Origin: Planctomycetota bacterium | Lineage (GTDB): Bacteria; Planctomycetota; Phycisphaerae; WQYP01 | Reading direction: 5' to 3' | NCBI GenBank assembly: GCA_021852275.1 | Contig: JAJZNX010000037.1 | Coordinates: forward strand, 1-46,349 | Length of the DNA stretch: 46,349 nucleotides | In this document: positions 17,628 to 24,994 of the stretch, piece after piece | Numbering within the stretch: position 1 is the stretch's first letter | Layout: each line of letters starts with the position of its first letter | The notes under the pieces: model-generated | Seen by the model: only the letters and a program-made list of their open reading frames with translations | Told to the model about the DNA's origin: nothing | Database searches by the model: none | Translations under genes and position numbers: made by a program

Positions 17628-18887
17628 CTATACCGCAGATTGCCCCGGATATATCCGGCATAAATGCCGGGTAAACAAGTTGTCGGTTACCTGCTCTCCG
17701 ACGGTCTGGGCGTACTTGTCCAGCAGATGGGTGTAGCGATCCCCGGCTTCTGCGGCCAGTTTATAGCCCACATGCAAAAGCTGCCGGAGGGACGGATTGT
17801 ACCGGGAATCCGCGGGAACATGACGGATGGCGGCGGCGAAGCATGCGCCGGTCCAGATTTGTACCTGTTGCACGGAGGGCAGGGCGGCGCGATCAATATC
17901 AATGACGCTGGCATAGGGCCCGCAGAGTTCATCAAACCGAGCCAGTGCTCCGGCATAGATATCCCGTGCCAGGCTAAGCCCGTCTTCGCCCGCGGCGGCC
18001 AGAGCCGCGATTTCCTCCAACCATGTGGTGCCGGCGGTTTTGAGATGCAGGCCAGCGTTCCATCGGATCAGTGCCTTGCGAATCGGTTCATAGATGGAAA
18101 ATTTGTCGCTGCCGGAATGTACGCTGAGCTTTAAATTCGCAGGCAGAGCAAAGTTTTGCACGGCAAACGACACCACGGCCAGATCATCATTGAATTCCTG
18201 TTCAAACTGCCGTAAGTCGCCCTGGTAATCCACCCCTTTGTTAAACCGGCCGGTGAATTTTGGGGCGATAGTCTGCACGGGAATTCCTTCATGTGCCAGG
18301 GCAGCCAGAATCACCAGCAGATCCACCGGAGTCTGTGGACGGTCGGTTTCGTCCATGGAAACTTCGGTGATGAAGTTGTCGCGACCTTTCTGTTTCTCGA
18401 TATGGCGGTATACCCGGCCGGCTTCCTGCACGGCCACCAGATATTTGCCCGCAATTTCGGCGATGCGGTGCGGTGTAAGCAGCAGCGGTTGACTCAGGCC
18501 TGGAATAGCGGGCGTTTCACCGATTGCGGCCAGGGATGAAATCAACTCATCTACCGATTCGGTGGAGGCGGGGCGAGAGATAAAATCCGCGACATCGATG
18601 GTAAAAAAATCGCTCACACCCAGGAACCGATCGACCGTCTTGAGGCCGATATGATCTGCATCCACATGGTAGCCGGCGGACCAGTGGAGCGCTTGCACGG
18701 AGGCGTCGGCTTCCTGGCGGACCGCAGCAGGCTGGCTATGCACAATTAAATGTTCACGGTTGGATTTATTCCACACTGGAACTACATGAAGCCCCTGTTT
18801 GGCGGCCTGAACAAAGGCCGCTAATTGCGCCTGGCCCTGATGTCCGAAGCGGTCGCCGATGCCCATGGAATATTTAGCAAGTTTCAT
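17628..18887 (-). CDS. uxaE: UxaE-type tagaturonate/fructuronate epimerase
   Basis: 419 residues. The family signatures are strong: MGIGDRFGHQGQAQL at the N-terminus, VPVWNKSNREH (38-46), YHVDADHI (73-80), SDFFTIDVAD (92-101), and later FITEVSMDET and KLSVHSGSDKFSIY. UxaE interconverts D-tagaturonate and D-fructuronate by C4 epimerisation, replacing the altronate branch of galacturonate breakdown. The conserved His/Asp residues (H74, D76, D78, H79 and the HSGSDK loop) probably bind a metal. The ribosome-binding site is weak. It lies 33 bases upstream of the kinase and 129 bases after the zinc dehydrogenase. Confidence 0.82.
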   Translation of the reverse strand: MKLAKYSMGIGDRFGHQGQAQLAAFVQAAKQGLHVVPVWNKSNREHLIVHSQPAAVRQEADASVQALHWSAGYHVDADHIGLKTVDRFLGVSDFFTIDVADFISRPASTESVDELISSLAAIGETPAIPGLSQPLLLTPHRIAEIAGKYLVAVQEAGRVYRHIEKQKGRDNFITEVSMDETDRPQTPVDLLVILAALAHEGIPVQTIAPKFTGRFNKGVDYQGDLRQFEQEFNDDLAVVSFAVQNFALPANLKLSVHSGSDKFSIYEPIRKALIRWNAGLHLKTAGTTWLEEIAALAAAGEDGLSLARDIYAGALARFDELCGPYASVIDIDRAALPSVQQVQIWTGACFAAAIRHVPADSRYNPSLRQLLHVGYKLAAEAGDRYTHLLDKYAQTVGEQVTDNLFTRHLCRIYPGQSAV

Positions 18888-19016
18888 CTATATGCAATCC
18901 TATACGGTAAATGTGATATTCGGAAAATCAAGGACAACCCGCCGGCCGCCGGTAATTTCGGGTCAGGCTGGGCACTGTATTGTGTTTCCCGGCCCCCGCG
19001 GCTTTCACGGAGAGTT

Positions 19017-20048
19017 TCATTCAATTTCAATCATGGCTTTAAGGACTCCAGTTTCCGGCTTCACCCATGTCGGAAAAAGATCCGGTACATCCGACAGTGC
19101 GCCGCGATGGGTAATCCACGGGCGGGTATCCACCTGGCCGCTTTCCACCATGGCGATGATGCGCTGAAAGTCTTGCCCCCGGCTATTGCGGCTGGAGAGC
19201 AAGGTCATTTCCCGACGATGGAATTCCGGATCGTGAAATGTAACGTCGCCCAGAAAAAGCCCTACCAGTACCAGTTTGCCGCCGCTGGCTACATATTGAA
19301 ACGCGGCCATCATGGACTTGGCATTACCGGTGGCGTCAAACACCGTGGTGGGCAACTCGCCTTGGGTGATGGAGGCAAGTTGCTCCAGCGGAGCCTGTGC
19401 GGGATTCACAATAGATTGTATGCCAAGTTGCTTCCGGCAAAACTCCACCCGGCGGGGGTTGGATTCCATTACAATAGGCCGCGCTCCGGCGGCGATGACA
19501 AATTGCAACGTGGCCAACCCGATCGGTCCCAATCCGATAATCAAAGCCCATTCGTTGTTTACCGGTGCGGCCCGGTCGACGGCATGGGCTCCGATACCCA
19601 GGGTTTCCACCAGGGCCAGTTGTTCCAGGGAGAGTTGTCGTGACGGGTGAAGTTTATTTTGCGGCAGCAAGAGAAACTGGCAAAATCCGCCATCACAATG
19701 TACCCCCAGTACCTGCAGCCGCACGCAGCAATTGGTTTTACCACGGCGGCAGGCTACACAGGTTCCGCAACTTAAATAGGGTTCCACTGCACAGCGATCA
19801 CCCACACGCACGCGGGTAACGCCGGCCCCCACGGTAACCACCTCCACGCCTAATTCATGGCCAAGCACTCGAGGGTAACTGAAAAAAGGCTGGTTGCCGC
19901 AGTAGGCATGAATATCGGTGCCGCACACGCCTATGCGGGCTATGCGCACCAGCGCTTCGCCGGGGCCGGGAGCGGCCGGCTGGGGACGGTTGATCATGGC
20001 GAATTCGCCGGGCTTGTTGAGAATTATGGTCTTCATCAAATCAGTCAT
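19017..20048 (-). CDS. Zinc-dependent dehydrogenase resembling L-galactonate 5-dehydrogenase (LgoD/YjjN)
   Basis: 343 residues, medium-chain zinc dehydrogenase. Catalytic zinc ligands C42 (GVCGTDIHA), H64 and E65 (RVLGHE) are present, as are the four structural cysteines C94, C97, C100 and C108. NAD binds at IIGLGPIGLA. The strings GNQPFFSYPRVLGHE, RGKTNCC, LGVHCDGGF and DPEFHRREMTLLSSRN closely follow E. coli YjjN/LgoD as I remember it, which oxidises L-galactonate to D-tagaturonate. The start overlaps the preceding stop by eight bases (ATGACTGA) with GGAG just upstream, so the two genes are translationally coupled. Confidence 0.82.
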   Translation of the reverse strand: MTDLMKTIILNKPGEFAMINRPQPAAPGPGEALVRIARIGVCGTDIHAYCGNQPFFSYPRVLGHELGVEVVTVGAGVTRVRVGDRCAVEPYLSCGTCVACRRGKTNCCVRLQVLGVHCDGGFCQFLLLPQNKLHPSRQLSLEQLALVETLGIGAHAVDRAAPVNNEWALIIGLGPIGLATLQFVIAAGARPIVMESNPRRVEFCRKQLGIQSIVNPAQAPLEQLASITQGELPTTVFDATGNAKSMMAAFQYVASGGKLVLVGLFLGDVTFHDPEFHRREMTLLSSRNSRGQDFQRIIAMVESGQVDTRPWITHRGALSDVPDLFPTWVKPETGVLKAMIEIE

Positions 20049-20973
20049 TATTCTCCGGCAGGCCGGACGGCCAGGTGTGGTTGTGAATGGGTTTTAACAG
20101 GTTCTGCACGTGGGCTAAAAGAGATTGGTCCAGCGGCTCGTCAATCCATCGGACGTTGTTGCGAAAGTTTTCTGGATTGGCCGTGCCCACAATGGTGGTG
20201 GCAATACGCTTTTCCGCCACGGCAAACTGAATGGCCAGTTTGGCGATATCTACGCCCCGGCTATGGCAAAACGCCGCCGCTTTGGTGCAGGCTTCACGGA
20301 TCGCGGGCGGTGCCGGGTGCCAAGCCGGTGCTGGACGGTGGCTTAGCAACCCCATGGAAATAGGGGCGGCGCTCATAATGCCCACACCTTTTTTTTCCAG
20401 CTCCGGAACAATGTGGAGCAACGAAGTATCAAAAAGTGTGTATCGGCAGTAAGAAAGAATGGTATCGATGGAAGCGGATTTTAAAACCTGCGTGAAAATC
20501 TTCAGCGGCAGGCCGGTTATCCCTACAAACCGCACTTTACCGCTTTGACGCAGCTTTTCCAAGGCGGGAAGAGTCTCATGGATGATCTGGTCCAAACGGA
20601 CAAACTCAATATCATGACACTGAATAAGATCAACATGGCCACAGCCCAGCCGGGCGAGACTTTCATCGACACTGGAGATTACCCGGCGGGCGGAAAAGTC
20701 AAATTCGTTCTGACCATATCGACCGACCTTGGTAGCTAGAATATAGTGGTCACGTGGAACGCCGACCAGGGCGTAGCCAAGCATGGTTTCAGCTTTGGTC
20801 AGGCCGTAATAGGGGGAAACGTCGATAAAATTTACGCCCAGATCCAGGGCGGTGTGTACGGTTTTGATGCAATCTTCGCGGGCCACCGGATGAAACACTC
20901 CACCCAGGGATGAGGCCCCAAAGCTAAGCGCAGAAACTTGGAGGCCGGTTTTTCCAAGTGGTCGATATTCCAT
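20041..20973 (-). CDS. Aldo/keto reductase, L-galactose (L-fucose) dehydrogenase type
   Basis: 310 residues from the ATG at 20973, which has AGGAG nine bases upstream; the TTG at 20982 overlaps that site and is rejected. The aldo/keto reductase tetrad is D51, Y56, K82 and H120 (IDVSPYYG, ATKVGRYG, IQCHDIEF). The pattern SFGASSLGGVF, DFSARRV.SSVDESLARL, HVDLIQCHDIEF and KVRFVGITGLPL is very close to plant L-galactose dehydrogenase, which forms L-galactono-lactone with NAD+. D-arabinose/L-fucose dehydrogenases are the nearest alternatives. It is the first gene of the leftward six-gene operon. Confidence 0.82.
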   Translation of the reverse strand: MEYRPLGKTGLQVSALSFGASSLGGVFHPVAREDCIKTVHTALDLGVNFIDVSPYYGLTKAETMLGYALVGVPRDHYILATKVGRYGQNEFDFSARRVISSVDESLARLGCGHVDLIQCHDIEFVRLDQIIHETLPALEKLRQSGKVRFVGITGLPLKIFTQVLKSASIDTILSYCRYTLFDTSLLHIVPELEKKGVGIMSAAPISMGLLSHRPAPAWHPAPPAIREACTKAAAFCHSRGVDIAKLAIQFAVAEKRIATTIVGTANPENFRNNVRWIDEPLDQSLLAHVQNLLKPIHNHTWPSGLPENND

Positions 20974-21134
20974 GAGGGACAACTCCTAAGCGACTTCAAG
21001 GTCACCAACAATAATATAAGGCCATGTATACTCGGGATGCAATGGCCATCAGGCCGCAGTCGCTATAATGCCCGGGTGACATTTCTATTTTTTACAATTT
21101 ACAACAAACAACAACATACCGCGTCACATGCATG

Positions 21135-21164
21135 TTGGCGTAGATCACTCCATTGACGTATAAT
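21135..21164 (+). promoter_or_regulatory. Putative sigma70 promoter for the 37-residue basic protein
   Basis: TTGGCG (21135-21140), an 18-base spacer, and a perfect TATAAT (21159-21164). The predicted start near 21171 leaves a leader of about 38 bases before the ATG at 21209. Confidence 0.5.
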
Positions 21165-21208
21165 TAATGACCTGGATTTTTGGTATTGAATCGACAATGA
21201 GGTGATAC

Positions 21209-21322
21209 ATGGCACGTAGAAAACGCAATCATAAGCTTCGGTGGGCAGGGAAAGCCGCCAATCACGGGAGAAAACCCAGCCGCGGCAGAATCAAGGGTTG
21301 GTCGGCCAAACACTATGCCTGA
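21209..21322 (+). CDS. 37-residue strongly basic small protein
   Basis: The ATG at 21209 is preceded by GAGGTGA three to four bases upstream and by a good promoter at 21135-21164. The product starts MARRKRNHKLRW, continues with NHGRKPSRGRIKG and ends WSAKHYA. It has about 14 Arg/Lys, no acidic residue, and no cysteine. This composition resembles small ribosome-associated or RNA-binding proteins (for example the class of bTHX or bL36), but the sequence matches none of those that I recognise. It stands alone between divergent and convergent neighbours, which argues against it being a fragment. Confidence 0.6.
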   Translation: MARRKRNHKLRWAGKAANHGRKPSRGRIKGWSAKHYA

Positions 21323-21390
21323 CGGTGGGGTGGTTGAGCGGGAGAGCCTGGCGGAAATTACGCGCTAGATCTGGTCTAAGGCGGCTTTGG

Positions 21391-21915
21391 TCAGCGGGCA
21401 GGCGCGGAGCCATTGAGAATGGACTTATGGAAAGTGTTTTGCCGCGGCGTCGGGGCTTTCAATGGGACCAGCCACATGGCTCCGGCACACATTACAATAA
21501 GCAGGCCTAAAAGCATGCATATCGTAAGCCACTTGCGAGCCTGAATGCGAAATAATTCAAACACTTTGGCCCGTCCAGCCAGAACTGACAGCAGAAAAAA
21601 CAGTGCCAAGGCAGCCATGAGTTTCACGGTCAGCAGAACCTGGTAAATGGCAGGTTCCTGCGACACATTCACCACCACCAGAAGCCAGTAGACGCCGGAA
21701 ATAATTTGCGTCAGGATAACTGCCCCTAAAAATTTTCGCCAAGATTTATTGATACGTTCCGCAAAGGCCTGGCGGGCGGGAATGTCCAGATCCTGCATTG
21801 CCGGCCATACGAACAATTGCATGAATATCGGCGATCCAATGAGTACGCACGCGCCGCAAATGTGCAACCACCGCATGAACAATTCAAGAAATAGATTATG
21901 CATGTAAGTTTCCAC
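21391..21915 (-). CDS. Four-helix integral membrane protein (CopD/DUF2269-like)
   Basis: About 174 residues from GTG at 21915, or 170 from the ATG at 21903; neither has a clear ribosome-binding site. Four hydrophobic helices are visible: around LFMRWLHICGACVLIGSPIFMQLFV, LGAVILTQIISGVYWLLVVV, LLTVKLMAALALFFLLSVLA and WLTICMLLGLLIVMCAGAMWLV. A helix 1 His (RWLHICGA) and a long soluble loop with PAMQDLDIPARQAFAERI resemble the DUF2269/CopD-type small membrane proteins, some of which bind haem or copper. No function can be assigned. Confidence 0.65.
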   Translation of the reverse strand: METYMHNLFLELFMRWLHICGACVLIGSPIFMQLFVWPAMQDLDIPARQAFAERINKSWRKFLGAVILTQIISGVYWLLVVVNVSQEPAIYQVLLTVKLMAALALFFLLSVLAGRAKVFELFRIQARKWLTICMLLGLLIVMCAGAMWLVPLKAPTPRQNTFHKSILNGSAPAR

Positions 21916-21939
21916 GTGCCGTGTTTTGCCGCATGATTG

Positions 21940-22500
21940 TTATGGGGAGGCCGCCGCCCGGTAAATTTGCTCAGGGTGCTCGGCATGTTGCCGGGCCAGT
22001 TCAACATAATGGCGGTTGTTGGCGCGCAAGTATTCAAGTTCCGAATCGCGAATGGGCCGCACTGCTTTGGCCGGAATTCCCATGACGACTTGCCCATCGG
22101 GCACGACGGTACCGGGAGAGACCACAGCACCCGCGGCCACGAGACAATTTTTTCCGATGATGGCATCGCCCAGAACGACAGCCTTGATTCCGATTAAAGA
22201 ACCCTGGCCAACACTACGGCAATGCACCACGGCACCATGGCCGATGGTAACATCATCTTCGATGGTCAGGGGTTTGTTGGTATCGCAATGCAGCACCGCC
22301 CCCTCCTGCACATTCACGCGACTGCCGATGGAAATAGGTGCCACATCGCCGCGCACCACCGCTCCGAACCAAAAGCTGCAGTCCGGTCCAATGGTTACAT
22401 CTCCGCAAATGACGGAATTGGTGGCCTGCCAATGCTGGCCGACAAGTTGCATCCTAGCATGGCTTATAAAATCGCGCATGGCGCTATCATAATCGAACAT
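21940..22500 (-). CDS. Gamma-class carbonic anhydrase-like / hexapeptide-repeat protein
   Basis: 186 residues from the ATG at 22500; a further upstream ATG at 22527 is possible. Left-handed beta-helix turns are evident (VICGDVTIG, SFWFGAVVRGDVAPISIG, TIGHGAVVHC, LIGIKAVVLGDAIIG, LVAAGAVVSPGTVV). The three zinc-ligand histidines are placed as in gamma carbonic anhydrases: H71 (AVLHCD), H88 (TIGHGA) and H93 (VVHC). VVRGD and VNVQEGAV keep the Arg and Gln next to the metal. MGIPAKAVRPI closes the coil. Many YrdA/PaaY relatives keep the metal site with little or no CO2 hydration, so activity is uncertain. Confidence 0.83.
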   Translation of the reverse strand: MFDYDSAMRDFISHARMQLVGQHWQATNSVICGDVTIGPDCSFWFGAVVRGDVAPISIGSRVNVQEGAVLHCDTNKPLTIEDDVTIGHGAVVHCRSVGQGSLIGIKAVVLGDAIIGKNCLVAAGAVVSPGTVVPDGQVVMGIPAKAVRPIRDSELEYLRANNRHYVELARQHAEHPEQIYRAAASP

Positions 22501-23015
22501 TGTCGAAATACGCCAGTGGTGGGCCATCGTAATTATGATTTTGATTCGCCAATAATTTAGTTTTACGAATATAATAAAGGTTATAGGACGTTAAAATTGG
22601 ATGGAATGGAAAAAAGCTAAAAAAGTTTTGGATTCTATGTGAAGATATGGTATCATAATGCAACGTAAGCAGTTACCGTGCGTAAGACGCAAGGACAGGT
22701 GATTGCAGTTGGCCCCTTGCGGCCGTACGGTGAGAGAGCGCAAGACCAGGCGAAGGGTTTGTTGGAGCAAGCGCATCGGCTATGAGCCTTTTGTCGATGT
22801 GGGCATTGTTTTGAAAACAAAAGCCGGAAGAATGAAAAGGCTGGTGTTCAGACAGGGCTTGTGAAAAATAGCACAAAGTATTTGTGGCTATGAGAAAAAA
22901 GTTAAACCGGACTTTTTCCAGCCAAGTATGGCCGGAGTTTTAACCGAAGATAAGGAATAATGATTTGGCGTCGCTGCCCACGCCGTCCGATCTAAAGTTT
23001 TGAAAAGGAGTGACC
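22501..23015. other. Long intergenic region / structured leader before the DUF2617 gene
   Basis: 515 bases without a gene. A promoter lies at 22628-22656; downstream of it about 350 bases could be transcribed as leader or as a separate RNA. Potential helices include GCGT/ACGC (22680-22690), CTTGCG/CGCAAG (22716-22744 region), CATCG/CGATG enclosing GGCT/AGCC (22774-22799), TTGTTTT/AAACAA (about 22807-22821), and GTTAAA-CCGG/CCGG-N3-TTTAAC (22901-22944). I match it to no known RNA family. Confidence 0.4.
22628..22656 (+). promoter_or_regulatory. Putative promoter far upstream of the DUF2617 gene
   Basis: TTGGAT (22628-22633), 17 bases, TATCAT (22651-22656). The -10 matches the consensus at five of six positions, the -35 at three. 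It sits about 360 bases before the start codon, which implies an unusually long leader or a separate small RNA. Confidence 0.4.
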
Positions 23016-23591
23016 ATGGGTTCCCATAGAGAATCATCGACAGGTACGCATCATAAAAAACCCCGGAGTGCCGGTGTTTATTCCCTGATATACGACCGCA
23101 ACCTGCATCCGGAGCTTTTTACGATTGATGCCCGGCGCGTGCGTCTGCTGGGTAATTTTGAAATTACGATGTGGCTTCTTGCCGGCGGCGGCCATGTGGC
23201 TACGGTCGCCGGCCCTCATCTGATTACCGAAGTATTCTGCTTTCCCAATAAAGCTCTCAACGATCACGGATTGCTGGAACGCATTCAGTGCAAAGGGGAT
23301 AAGCAATACGACAAAGCGCTGGGTGAAGATTACCACTATTACCTGGCCATCAATGAAGAACATACCACCGAGGCACTTTTTGAAACTGCCGTGATGGAAA
23401 TGCTGCGCCTGGCCGCCGAGCAGGACGGCCTGATCGCCCATAAGAAAAATGCGGCCGGTCGAACGGAATACCTGTCCATTCTGGTGGCGCAATTCCATCG
23501 GTTGGCCCTGCATGTGGAAGGCTTCCACCTGCTGGGTGAACAGAAGGTGTTAATACGTACCCAGTCCATCATTGAGCCTGTACGCCACTGA
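23016..23591 (+). CDS. DUF2617 family protein
   Basis: 191 residues from the ATG at 23016, five bases after AAAAGGAG. After a basic, probably flexible head (to about residue 20) the sequence VYSLIYDRNLHPELFTIDARRV, ITMWLLAGGGHVATVAGPHLITEV, RIQCKGDKQYDK and VLIRTQSIIEP follows the pattern I associate with DUF2617, a family of unknown function found in planctomycetes. No signal peptide or membrane segment is present, so it is probably cytoplasmic. AdoMet decarboxylase was considered and dropped because no ESH-type processing site exists. Confidence 0.62.
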   Translation: MGSHRESSTGTHHKKPRSAGVYSLIYDRNLHPELFTIDARRVRLLGNFEITMWLLAGGGHVATVAGPHLITEVFCFPNKALNDHGLLERIQCKGDKQYDKALGEDYHYYLAINEEHTTEALFETAVMEMLRLAAEQDGLIAHKKNAAGRTEYLSILVAQFHRLALHVEGFHLLGEQKVLIRTQSIIEPVRH

Positions 23592-23628
23592 TCGTTCCAG
23601 GCGAGTTTGGCATCTGCGTGGGAGATCG

Positions 23629-23662
23629 CTGTATGGCGCACCACGGTGATGTTGCCATACAG
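23629..23662. terminator. 9-bp perfect inverted repeat between convergent genes
   Basis: CTGTATGGC (23629-23637) pairs with GCCATACAG (23654-23662) over a 16-base loop. It lies 38 bases after the DUF2617 stop and 108 before the end of the convergent pssA gene, where a bidirectional transcription end is expected. There is no T-run, so it may act with Rho or as an RNA 3'-end stabiliser. Confidence 0.4.
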
Positions 23663-23769
23663 GCATGACTCACTGCATGTCCAGGCAATGCAGCCGAGGC
23701 ACGTGCCGCGCAAACGCTCCGGTAATCACCAGAGGGCCGGCCTGAGGGGCGGGAGAATTTATCGTATTG

Positions 23770-24720
23770 CTACATTGAGCCGGGTGGCGGTGGCATCGGC
23801 AACGGGCTTGTTGGCCGGCGAAGAATTTTACGCCACAGCGCGCGCAGCGGCGCAAAAAAAGCGTAGATATAGATGGCCACCAGGGCGGTGATCTGCGGTT
23901 GCCAGAATATTAATATCGCCAGAATTGCCGCCCGCACCACATAAGCAAAGGGCCGGCGGCCGCGCAGATATTGGTTGATCAGGTGTCCGTACGCAATCCG
24001 GCTGACCATTAAAATCGCCACCGCCAGCATAATCAGCGGCATGGCATAAGGAAACGCCGCATTCACATCGCCCGCCGCCGCTGCTGGAATGTGAAACGGC
24101 AGTACGTGCGGTGCGTTAGGCTGCAGAGCCTCAAAAAAAATCACGCTGGAGGCCACCACGCCCGCCGCCCCGGGCGAAGGCAGGCCGCGAAACACCATGT
24201 GAGCTTCCAGTGCGTGGCGGTTGTGAGCGTTAAACCGCGCCAGGCGCAGCGCGGTGCATGACACGTATATAGCCGCGATGATCCACAAGCTGCGGCCCAG
24301 GAGAGAATCGGTTACCGGCCCCAGCAAATCCGGTGAAGGGGTGGACCGGTGGGCGAAAAGGTTGGAAATGACACGTAGGGTCAAAAACGCCGGCACAATG
24401 CCGAAGCTTACCACATCCGCCAGCGAGTCAAGTTCTGCGCCAAAATCGCTGGTGGCCTTGGTCAGCCGGGCTACACTGCCATCCAGCAGATCAAAGAGCA
24501 TGGCTGCGAATACCAGATAGCCGGCGATGGCATAGGCGCTGATCTGGCCCGACAGTTCCGGATGTTCACCGGATGCATACCAGATGGCGGCAAATCCGGA
24601 AAGCAGATTACCCAGCGTGCAAAGCGTAGGCAGAACGGAAATTCGGCGCCGGATTTTACCCGGGAGGTGCCGCAGCTCCGCCGATTGCATTCGGTCATCT
24701 CTATAGCGCATGTTTGGCAT
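23770..24720 (-). CDS. pssA: CDP-diacylglycerol-serine O-phosphatidyltransferase
   Basis: Up to 316 residues; ATG codons at 24720, 24711 and 24699 are all possible. The CDP-alcohol phosphotransferase motif D-x2-D-G-x2-A-R-x8-G-x3-D-x3-D is exact: D77, D80, G81, A84, R85, G94, D98 and D102. Several hydrophobic helices and the SVLPTLCTLGNLLSGFAAI opening are typical of the type II PssA subfamily. It makes phosphatidylserine from CDP-diacylglycerol in the inner membrane, on the way to phosphatidylethanolamine. The C-terminus is longer than average and ends in a Pro-rich, basic tail. No phosphatidylserine decarboxylase gene is nearby. Confidence 0.88.
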   Translation of the reverse strand: MPNMRYRDDRMQSAELRHLPGKIRRRISVLPTLCTLGNLLSGFAAIWYASGEHPELSGQISAYAIAGYLVFAAMLFDLLDGSVARLTKATSDFGAELDSLADVVSFGIVPAFLTLRVISNLFAHRSTPSPDLLGPVTDSLLGRSLWIIAAIYVSCTALRLARFNAHNRHALEAHMVFRGLPSPGAAGVVASSVIFFEALQPNAPHVLPFHIPAAAAGDVNAAFPYAMPLIMLAVAILMVSRIAYGHLINQYLRGRRPFAYVVRAAILAILIFWQPQITALVAIYIYAFFAPLRALWRKILRRPTSPLPMPPPPGSM

Positions 24721-24946
24721 CCAAAACCCGATAACCGCACTTTACTTGCGCCCGTTCCGAAAAAGTCAATTTCGGCTGAGGCAAAACGACCGTGCCCTTT
24801 GGACCACAATACAGGCACCGGCTACCCCATGGGATACGGTATCTCGAAGATGCTCCGGCGGGGGCGAGGTTGCCGCTGTGGCCATCGTTCCTTATTGATT
24901 TTTGGCCGTCCCGAATTCGCGGGGTTCCCATTCTCACGTCCTTCAT

Positions 24947-24963
24947 TGTACGGAGTTCGTACA
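24947..24963. repeat. 6-bp perfect inverted repeat upstream of pssA
   Basis: TGTACG (24947-24952), five bases, CGTACA (24958-24963). It lies in the 274-base gap between the GT39-like gene and pssA, where I see no coding sequence. It may be an operator for a pssA promoter, or chance. Confidence 0.3.
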
Positions 24964-24994
24964 TTATTGACAAAGGGCGGTGGAGACAGGACTT

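Noticed and set aside
18825-19643. 272-codon plus-strand frame across uxaE start and the zinc dehydrogenase
   Set aside because: Antisense to genes with intact catalytic residues; its product is basic and featureless.
23016-23591. S-adenosylmethionine decarboxylase
   Set aside because: Considered from size and small-protein context, but there is no ESH/ESHLS pyruvoyl-processing site; DUF2617 motifs fit better.
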